A stretch of DNA of 6,244 bases, taken from NCBI GenBank assembly GCA_029062865.1, contig JAIDPG010000217.1:1-6244 (forward strand), given 5' to 3'. Of the stretch, positions 1 through 4,417 are shown one piece after another. The notes beneath the pieces are model-generated. The model saw only the letters and a list, made by a program, of their open reading frames with translations. It was not told where the DNA came from and did no database searches. A program made the position numbers and the translations under genes. Each line of letters begins with the position of its first letter. Within the stretch, counting starts at the first letter, position 1. Source of the stretch: Oscillospiraceae bacterium. Lineage in GTDB: Bacteria > Bacillota > Clostridia > Oscillospirales > Ruminococcaceae.

Positions 1-60
1 AAAGCCGGCATACTATATTGCCTCTTGTCTGGTGGGCTCTGATTTTTGTATAAGAGACAG
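1..60 (+). other. Illumina Nextera P7/i7/Read 2 adapter (artefact, not genomic)
   Basis: This stretch matches a library adapter, not a genome. Bases 1-18 agree at 14 of 18 positions with the inner end of the P7 primer (core GGCATAC at 7-13). Bases 19-26 (TGCCTCTT) equal, as I recall it, the i7 index N711 exactly. Bases 27-60 agree at 29 of 34 positions with the Nextera Read 2 transposase adapter, and the final TGTATAAGAGACAG (47-60) of the Tn5 mosaic end is perfect. The parts occur in the right order and with the right spacing (P7, 8-base index, adapter, mosaic end, insert), so the insert begins at 61. Five of the nine mismatches are G read as T, which suggests poor-quality read bases. The adapter sequences are recalled from general knowledge and were not searched. 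Confidence 0.96.
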
Positions 61-75
61 CTCATCTGCGTCGTC

Positions 76-117
76 AGCCCCACCACGGCAGCCACAAAGG
101 CTAGCCGTGGTGGGGCT
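76..117. repeat. 14-bp GC-rich palindrome (hairpin), possible dispersed repeat
   Basis: AGCCCCACCACGGC (76-89) is perfectly complementary to GCCGTGGTGGGGCT (104-117), leaving a 14-base loop. Neither strand has a T-run directly after the stem, so it is a poor intrinsic terminator. The surrounding bases 61-171 hold no convincing gene. The plus frame starting at 61 is open for 20 codons to a TAG at 121-123, but most of that translation is simply the palindrome read through. The element lies right beside the artefactual contig edge, as expected if a multicopy repeat broke the assembly. That it is dispersed is inference. Confidence 0.6.
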
Positions 118-171
118 TCCTAGCATCTGAGGGTTTCTCGCCAGCCTGATAACAGACTTTTTATACAGTCT

Positions 172-199
172 AAAATCCCCGCTTCGGCGGGGGATTTTT
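172..199 (-). terminator. Intrinsic terminator at the rsmA 3' end, probably bidirectional
   Basis: AAAATCCCCGC (172-182) pairs with GCGGGGGATTTT (187-198) around a four-base TTCG loop, with one bulged G. The A-rich and T-rich flanks provide a U-run on either strand. On the minus strand the stem begins inside the rsmA TAA stop codon, so termination follows translation immediately. On the plus strand the loop is a cUUCGg tetraloop, the especially stable form, followed by five T's. It could therefore also stop transcription from a plus-strand gene lying left of the window. Confidence 0.85.
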
Positions 200-1046
200 A
201 GTTTATAGCATTTGCAAGTGCGATAAAATCATCTAACGTTAATTCCTCGGCGCGGGCAGTCGGCTTTTTCCCTATTTTTTCAAGCAGCCCGGCGACCTCG
301 GCTTTCGGCAGCTTAATCTCGCTTGAAAGCGGGTTCTGGAGCTGCTTTCTTCGCTGAGAAAACCCCGCGCGGATAAGCCGGAACATCAGCCTTTCCCGCT
401 CCGGAGAGAGCCCGCCGCTCGGCTTCACGTCAAGCCGAATGACCGAGCTGTCTACGTTCGGTGAGGGCAAAAAGCTCCCGCGGTTGACGCGGAAAAGCGT
501 TTTCGGCTCGCTGAAATAACTGACGGCGTAGGTTATCGCGCCGCATTCCCGCGTGCCCGTTTTCGCGCAGATGCGCTCGGCGGCTTCTCGCTGAACCATA
601 ACCGTCAGCGCCTCGATCGACAGGCGGCTTTCAAGTATCTTCATAATCACCGGCGACGTGATGTAATAAGGCAAATTCGCGCACACGACGGTCGGCGAAT
701 TCCCGAACTTTTCCGCGAGAATTTCCGCGAGATCAATCTCCATAACGTCCGCGAAAACCACCTCAACGTTGTCAAAATCGGCAAGCGTCTCCGCGAGTAT
801 CGGCTTCAGCCGCTCATCGATCTCAATAGCGAGAACCTTGTCGCACCGCAGGGCGAGCTCCCGCGTCAGAACCCCGACGCCCGTACCGATCTCCAGAGCG
901 CACACGCCCTTGCGGCAGCCGCCGCGCTCGGCAATTTCGGGGCAAACGGCGGGGTTTATCAGAAAATTCTGCCCGAGCGCCTTCGAGAATGAAAACCCGT
1001 TCTCCTCGAAAAGCCGCTTAATAGTTCCGATGTTCGTAAGCTCCAA
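198..1046 (-). CDS. rsmA: 16S rRNA (adenine1518-N6/adenine1519-N6)-dimethyltransferase RsmA (KsgA)
   Basis: The 282-residue protein is complete. RsmA uses S-adenosylmethionine to dimethylate two adjacent adenines in the 3'-terminal helix 45 of 16S rRNA late in 30S assembly; loss of the enzyme classically gives kasugamycin resistance. Visible family motifs are LGQNFL (24-29), the SAM-binding motif I EIGTGVGVLT (52-61), the acidic end of strand 2 EID (75-77), D100, the catalytic motif IV NLPYYI (124-129), FLPSPNVDSSV (192-202) and FSQRRKQL (229-236) leading into the small C-terminal helical domain. Length is normal for the family. The start is TTG at 1044-1046. It is preceded by GAGGG (1055-1059) with an 8-base gap, and no ATG or GTG upstream suits. 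The gene follows comEB after a single base, and its ribosome binding site lies inside the last comEB codons, so the two are cotranscribed and probably translationally coupled. All key residues are present. Confidence 0.96.
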   Translation of the reverse strand: MELTNIGTIKRLFEENGFSFSKALGQNFLINPAVCPEIAERGGCRKGVCALEIGTGVGVLTRELALRCDKVLAIEIDERLKPILAETLADFDNVEVVFADVMEIDLAEILAEKFGNSPTVVCANLPYYITSPVIMKILESRLSIEALTVMVQREAAERICAKTGTRECGAITYAVSYFSEPKTLFRVNRGSFLPSPNVDSSVIRLDVKPSGGLSPERERLMFRLIRAGFSQRRKQLQNPLSSEIKLPKAEVAGLLEKIGKKPTARAEELTLDDFIALANAIN

Positions 1047-1047
1047 T

Positions 1048-1542
1048 TTAATATCCCTCGTTAAGGTTCAGGCTGTCGTCGTTTTCAATCCAATCATTAA
1101 CCTTGAATATTTTGAATTCCCCCGGAGCGGTGCGCACGATGACCTCCGCGATCCCCGCGTTGATTATCAGCCTCTTGCACATCGAGCAGGGCTCGACCGC
1201 GCCGTAAAGCTCACTGGTTTTCGCGTCGAGGCAGGAGAGATACAGCGTCGAGCCGATCATCTGGGTGCGCGGCGCGGATATAATGCAGTTAGCCTCCGCG
1301 TGGACGGAGCGGCAAAGCTCGTAGCGCTGCCCCTTCGGGATCCCGAGCGTCTCCCGGGTGCAGCTCCCGTGGTCGGAGCAGTTGACGCGCCCGCGCGGCG
1401 CGCCGTTGTAGCCCGTCGCGACGATCTCATCATTGTTCACGATGATCGCCCCGAAATTTCTCCGCAGACAAGTGCCGCGCTCCGCAACGGTCTGCGAGAT
1501 GTCTAAGTAATAGTTGATCTTGTCAACGCGCGAATTTCCCAT
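1048..1542 (-). CDS. comEB: dCMP deaminase, ComEB family
   Basis: The 164-residue cytosolic zinc enzyme converts dCMP to dUMP, the substrate of thymidylate synthase. It shows the cytidine/deoxycytidylate deaminase signature: the zinc ligand and proton shuttle HAE (81-83) and PCSMC (118-122), in which C119 and C122 complete the zinc site. GYNGAP (44-49) is the substrate-loop motif typical of dCMP deaminases. A further cysteine/histidine group, CSDHGSC (55-61) and C77, may hold a second structural zinc, as some dCMP deaminases do; that is inference. I place the start at ATG 1540-1542 because AAGGAGG lies six bases upstream. A start at 1569 would add nine residues, leave only a few bases of leader after the promoter and have no ribosome binding site. 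It is the first gene of an operon with rsmA. Despite the name, the B. subtilis homologue is not needed for DNA uptake. A general cytidine/tRNA deaminase is less likely given GYNGAP. Confidence 0.92.
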   Translation of the reverse strand: MGNSRVDKINYYLDISQTVAERGTCLRRNFGAIIVNNDEIVATGYNGAPRGRVNCSDHGSCTRETLGIPKGQRYELCRSVHAEANCIISAPRTQMIGSTLYLSCLDAKTSELYGAVEPCSMCKRLIINAGIAEVIVRTAPGEFKIFKVNDWIENDDSLNLNEGY

Positions 1543-1548
1543 AAATGA

Positions 1549-1555
1549 CCTCCTT
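1549..1555 (-). promoter_or_regulatory. Ribosome binding site of comEB (decides the start)
   Basis: On the minus strand AAGGAGG sits six bases before the ATG at 1542. It is a full Shine-Dalgarno match and excludes the longer reading from 1569. Confidence 0.92.
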
Positions 1556-1583
1556 ATCAGAGAAAACAAACAAATATATTTAA

Positions 1584-1612
1584 ATTATATCACAATTCCA
1601 TACGTTTGTCAA
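1584..1612 (-). promoter_or_regulatory. Consensus sigma-A promoter of comEB-rsmA
   Basis: On the minus strand TTGACA (1607-1612) and TATAAT (1584-1589) are both perfect and are separated by exactly 17 bases. TGA precedes the -10, giving the TG of an extended -10. Transcription should start near 1577, giving a leader of about 35 bases before the comEB ATG. This predicts strong, constitutive expression unless repressed. Confidence 0.93.
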
Positions 1613-1658
1613 TAAATCTACGAAATTGCGCAAGAGCTCCCCCAAAAGCGCAACGGAA

Positions 1659-1692
1659 TTTGACAGAAAACGCGACCCTTTAGTGCTAATAT
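1659..1692 (+). promoter_or_regulatory. Predicted Spo0A-type sigma-A promoter of spoIIE (21-bp spacer)
   Basis: A perfect -35 TTGACA (1660-1665) is followed by TAATAT (1687-1692), preceded by TGC, which gives an extended -10 TG. The spacer is 21 bases instead of 17. B. subtilis spoIIE and spoIIG have sigma-A promoters with 21-22 base spacers that work only with phosphorylated Spo0A. TTTGACA (1659-1665), overlapping the -35, matches the reverse of the Spo0A box TGTCGAA at 6 of 7 bases. No hexamer near TTGACA lies 17 bases before TAATAT or before the overlapping TATAAA (1690-1695). Transcription would start near 1699. Spo0A control is inferred. Confidence 0.68.
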
Positions 1693-1704
1693 AAAAAGAG
1701 AGAA

Positions 1705-1744
1705 AGAGGCAAGAGCAGGCGCGTAATTCTTGCCTCTTGCCTCT
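1705..1744 (+). promoter_or_regulatory. spoIIE leader with two alternative hairpins
   Basis: AGAGGCAAGA (1705-1714) is complementary to TCTTGCCTCT (1728-1737). Because the 3' arm is a tandem 7-base repeat (TTGCCTC twice), the same 5' arm can pair nine bases with CTTGCCTCT (1736-1744) instead. The second form ends directly against the AAAGGGGG ribosome binding site (1745-1752, nine bases before the ATG). No U-run follows, so it is more likely to act on translation or RNA stability than as a terminator. Function is unproven. Confidence 0.5.
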
Positions 1745-1761
1745 AAAGGGGGAAATAAAAA

Positions 1762-4029
1762 ATGAAAGAGAAGTTAAAAAAACTAAAGAAACTAGTCACG
1801 CAAAAAGAGATTTTACTCGCAATAGGTTGGGGATTTTTAGCGTTGTTTATGGAGCTGGGGAGTTCGACATTTTCCGCCGCTCCGAACGGCGCGGCTTTAG
1901 CTGCGGGCTTAAGCGGGATACCGTCGCTTTGCGCGATGGCGGGGGGAGCGCTCGGTGCGCTGCTCCACGGATTTCCCGCGGGACTTGCGGGGTTGGGAGC
2001 GGTCGGGATTGTCCTTGCGGCACGGCTTATCCCCGACTTCGGCAAGCCAAAGCTCCGCGCCGCCGAGCGAGCTTTCGCAGCGCTGATCGCGGTGTTCTTT
2101 TCGAGGGTCGCCGAGACGGAGAACCCTTCGGAGCTCCTCTCCGTAATAGTCGCCGCGGCAACCGCGGGCGTGTTCGCGCTGTGCGTCAATCTGCTAACGG
2201 AAGCTCCGCGCGGAACGCGCAGCGAGCACACGGAAAACCTCTCGCCGAAATGCGCCGCGTTATGCGGGATCGCCCTCGCGGGGATCTTTATGGCGCTCGG
2301 CTCGCTTGACTATACTTATATAAATATCGGCAGAGCCGCATTGGGAGCGGCGGCGCTGGCGCTTTCCGCGAGGCGCGGCGGCAAGCCGTTCCTCATCGCG
2401 CCGATGCTTTGCGGGGTCTGCATGAGCGTCTCCGGCGAAGCCGCGGCGCTTGCGGCGGTGATCACGGCAAGCGCCCTCGCAAGCGTCCTTTTCCTATCTA
2501 AAAATTGGGGGCGCGGAAAAATCGTCCGCGCGGTGGGGTTTGTTTTTATGTGCGCCGCGGGTATGTTGGTCACTAACGTTGACGAGGGCGGCTATCGCGT
2601 TCTGGCGGAAGCCGCCGTTTCGGGGATCTTGTTTGCGACGCTGCCTTTGGAGCGAGCGCTCGCGCCGTCGGGGACGTTCGCGGATAAGGGCGTCGCCGCG
2701 ATGATACACGAGCGGCTGAACTTCGCCGCAGACGCTATCGCGGGCATCGGAAGCGGAATTGCCGCCGCCGCGGAGGTGCTCGACAAGAAATACTCCCAAA
2801 GCGCCGCCGAGATAGCCGACAAGGCAGCCGACCGCGTCTGCCGCTCCTGCCCGAACTCGATGACATGCTGGGGCGCAAAGTATGAGCTCTTCCATAAGGA
2901 ATTCGCGCGGCTTGTGGTTCAGCTGCGCACGGGCTTCGAGCTGACGGAGTTTTCGCTGAGCCCCGAGTGCGCCGAGCTTTGCGTCGACCCGAACGGCGTT
3001 GTAAAAGCCGTCTCCAAGGAATACTCGCGCTATGTTTCGGCAATGGCGGACGAGCGCCGCGTGCGGGAGCTCCGCCGAATTTACACGGATCAGCTAAGCG
3101 GAGTGCGGGATATTCTCCGCGATATGGGAACGCTCAACACGCGCCTCCTCACCGCTTATCGCGACCGCCCCGCCGAGGAACGCGCCGAGCGCGTCCTCAG
3201 AGAAAACGGCGTGGAGCGTCCTCAGGCATTTGTAATGCAGGACAAAAACGGCAAACTGCGCGTTGAGGCATACGGCGCGACCGAGCCGCGCGTCACGCGG
3301 GAGTACCTCGGCACGCTGCTTGCCGGAGCTATCGGTTGCGAGCTGGAGCTCCCCGAGATCGGCGGCTCCAACGAGCGCTTCAGAATTCTCGCGTCGGAGC
3401 GCACGCGGCTCTCCGCGAAGGTCGGAGCGTATCAGCTCGCTTACGGCGAAAACCGCGTCTGCGGCGACTGCTATGACTGCTTCACCGCCGCCGACGGCGC
3501 GCTTTACGTTATCCTGTCCGATGGTATGGGCACGGGCTCCCGCGCGAGAGTGGATTCCGCGATGGCTTGCTCGGTGCTTTCCAAGCTGCTCAAAAGCGGC
3601 GTGGCGCTCTCGGCGGCTCTCGAAACGGTGAACACCGTCTTAATGGTAAAAAGCGCCGACGAGAGCTACGCGACGCTTGACATCTGCAAGATCGACCTCA
3701 ACACGGGCGAGTGCGCCGTTTACAAGGCGGGCGCGGCGACGACGTACATAAAGTCCTCGGACAGGCTTATCCGCGCGTCGCTGTCGTCGCCGCCGGCGGG
3801 CACGGGAGGAAAGCTCACCGTCCCGGCGCAGAAGTTCAGCGTGAGAAAGGGCGATGTGATAGTAATGATGACGGACGGCGCAAACCCGGACGAGCAGTGG
3901 CTCTCACGAGAGCTCTCCAAGCCCGCCGATCCCGACGCCCTTTCCGAGCGGATAGCCAAAGCCGCCCGAGCGGCGGAGTGCGGCAGGGGAGATGATATCA
4001 GTGTTGTAGCCGTAACGGTGGGCAGCTGA
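1762..4029 (+). CDS. spoIIE: Stage II sporulation protein E, membrane PP2C-type serine phosphatase
   Basis: The 755-residue protein is complete (B. subtilis SpoIIE is about 827). In B. subtilis it sits at the polar septum, helps FtsZ assembly there, and in the forespore dephosphorylates the anti-anti-sigma factor SpoIIAA, releasing sigma-F. Residues 16 to about 310 carry roughly ten hydrophobic segments after a lysine-rich N-terminus (KEKLKKLKK). A central cytoplasmic region contains CRSCPNSMTCW (360-370), a cysteine motif that I recall as typical of SpoIIE. The phosphatase domain fills about 545-755. Its metal-binding acids are D569 in CGDCYDC, D587 in DGMGTG, D705 in MTDG and D745 in GRGDDISVV, so it should be active. 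Two extra cysteines (C570, C573) beside D569 are unlike the B. subtilis SGDSY. The ATG has AAAGGGGG nine bases upstream. The gene diverges from comEB, appears monocistronic, ends before a strong terminator, and is probably switched on by Spo0A. Confidence 0.95.
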   Translation: MKEKLKKLKKLVTQKEILLAIGWGFLALFMELGSSTFSAAPNGAALAAGLSGIPSLCAMAGGALGALLHGFPAGLAGLGAVGIVLAARLIPDFGKPKLRAAERAFAALIAVFFSRVAETENPSELLSVIVAAATAGVFALCVNLLTEAPRGTRSEHTENLSPKCAALCGIALAGIFMALGSLDYTYINIGRAALGAAALALSARRGGKPFLIAPMLCGVCMSVSGEAAALAAVITASALASVLFLSKNWGRGKIVRAVGFVFMCAAGMLVTNVDEGGYRVLAEAAVSGILFATLPLERALAPSGTFADKGVAAMIHERLNFAADAIAGIGSGIAAAAEVLDKKYSQSAAEIADKAADRVCRSCPNSMTCWGAKYELFHKEFARLVVQLRTGFELTEFSLSPECAELCVDPNGVVKAVSKEYSRYVSAMADERRVRELRRIYTDQLSGVRDILRDMGTLNTRLLTAYRDRPAEERAERVLRENGVERPQAFVMQDKNGKLRVEAYGATEPRVTREYLGTLLAGAIGCELELPEIGGSNERFRILASERTRLSAKVGAYQLAYGENRVCGDCYDCFTAADGALYVILSDGMGTGSRARVDSAMACSVLSKLLKSGVALSAALETVNTVLMVKSADESYATLDICKIDLNTGECAVYKAGAATTYIKSSDRLIRASLSSPPAGTGGKLTVPAQKFSVRKGDVIVMMTDGANPDEQWLSRELSKPADPDALSERIAKAARAAECGRGDDISVVAVTVGS

Positions 4030-4080
4030 CAAATAGTGCGGTTTGGATATACTGACAGGCTCGTTTTATTTTAAAGTCGC

Positions 4081-4117
4081 GAAAAAGCGCGCAGTCCGCG
4101 CTTTGCGCGGACTGCGC
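4081..4117 (-). terminator. Minus-facing hairpin terminator between spoIIE and glgB
   Basis: GCGCAGTCCGCG (4089-4100) pairs perfectly with CGCGGACTGCGC (4106-4117) around a five-base loop. Read on the minus strand the stem is followed, after GC, by five T's (complement of 4082-4086). It is therefore an intrinsic terminator for transcription coming leftward from the glgB side. On the plus strand no T-run follows. No minus-strand gene ends here, so its likely effect is to keep antisense RNA out of spoIIE. Confidence 0.65.
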
Positions 4118-4121
4118 TAGC

Positions 4122-4167
4122 CGCCTACTAAGGTTCCGCTTCGCTTCACCTTAGTAGGCGCTTTTTT
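4122..4167 (+). terminator. Intrinsic terminator of spoIIE
   Basis: CGCCTACTAAGGT (4122-4134) pairs over 13 bp with ACCTTAGTAGGCG (4148-4160), enclosing a 13-base loop. After one C come six T's (4162-4167). It is a classical Rho-independent terminator about 90 bases after the spoIIE stop, and it separates spoIIE from glgB transcription. Confidence 0.9.
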
Positions 4168-4190
4168 CGCTCCCACTGGTCTTGGGATAG

Positions 4191-4219
4191 GTGACTGTCT
4201 CGTGACGTTACATTATAAT
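4191..4219 (+). promoter_or_regulatory. Upstream candidate promoter P1 of glgB
   Basis: GTGACT (4191-4196) and a perfect TATAAT (4214-4219) are separated by 17 bases. The start would be near 4226, giving a leader of about 190 bases. The -35 is only 4 of 6. The operator at 4232-4245 would sit just after the start, where a bound repressor blocks transcription. Confidence 0.62.
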
Positions 4220-4231
4220 GCGGTCCGGATA

Positions 4232-4245
4232 TGTAAACGTTTACA
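4232..4245. promoter_or_regulatory. Perfect 14-bp operator of LacI/CcpA (cre) type
   Basis: TGTAAACGTTTACA is a perfect palindrome with the central CG typical of LacI/GalR-family sites, and it fits the CcpA catabolite-responsive element consensus (TGWAANCGNTNWCA). It lies just downstream of the predicted P1 start. Additional half-sites surround it: GTTACAT at 4207-4213 and again at 4251-4257. Upstream of a glycogen gene, carbon catabolite control or a local sugar-responsive LacI-family repressor is likely. Which regulator binds cannot be told from this window. Confidence 0.78.
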
Positions 4246-4298
4246 GCGAAGTTACATGCGAATTCCTCGTCAAAGTGCACAAACTTGAAAAATTTAAA

Positions 4299-4323
4299 TG
4301 TTGAAAATCATAAAATTTCAACA
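4299..4323. repeat. 8-bp inverted repeat upstream of glgB promoter P2
   Basis: TGTTGAAA (4299-4306) and TTTCAACA (4316-4323) are perfect reverse complements separated by nine AT-rich bases. They end six bases before the P2 -35. This could be a regulator site or chance symmetry in AT-rich DNA. It does not resemble the operator at 4232-4245. Confidence 0.35.
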
Positions 4324-4329
4324 AACCTA

Positions 4330-4358
4330 TTGCAATATTTTGGCGGATATGATACAAT
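4330..4358 (+). promoter_or_regulatory. Proximal candidate promoter P2 of glgB
   Basis: TTGCAA (4330-4335) and TACAAT (4353-4358), each 5 of 6, are 17 bases apart. TGA before the -10 gives an extended -10. The start would be near 4365, giving a leader of about 53 bases. By sequence it is at least as good as P1. The operator at 4232-4245 would lie about 125 bases upstream of this start. Confidence 0.75.
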
Positions 4359-4403
4359 GAAAATATCAAATAATGCGCTGGGTGTTTGGCGCTACCGAAA
4401 TTT

Positions 4404-4408
4404 GGAGG
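4404..4408 (+). promoter_or_regulatory. Ribosome binding site of glgB
   Basis: GGAGG lies nine bases before the ATG at 4418-4420 and fixes the start of this gene. Confidence 0.88.
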
Positions 4409-4417
4409 TATCTTTAA

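Noticed and set aside
61..123. Possible tail of a plus-strand gene entering from the left (20 codons to TAG)
   Set aside because: It begins at an artificial adapter junction and consists mainly of the translated palindrome, so there is no evidence for coding.
154..171. Small AGACT/AGTCT hairpin left of the rsmA terminator
   Set aside because: Only five base pairs in AT-rich DNA. It could be chance and is not needed to explain termination.
769..1506. 245-codon plus-strand open frame opposite rsmA and comEB
   Set aside because: It lies wholly antisense to two well-recognised genes, crosses their junction, has arginine-rich low-complexity sequence and no ribosome binding site. It is a GC-rich codon-usage shadow.
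1731..1738. The same 8-mer as the adapter index (TGCCTCTT) in the spoIIE leader
   Set aside because: There is no adapter sequence around it and it is explained by the leader repeat. The match is coincidence.
1863..1869. Perfect Spo0A-box heptamer TTCGACA inside spoIIE (another at 4679-4685 inside glgB)
   Set aside because: A 7-mer on either strand is expected about once by chance in this length. Both copies lie within coding sequence, and one is in an unrelated gene.
1737..2309. Overlapping open frames on both strands at the start of spoIIE (also 1743-2231 minus)
   Set aside because: Compositional shadows of spoIIE. They have no ribosome binding site of their own, and the plus-strand one is arginine-rich nonsense.
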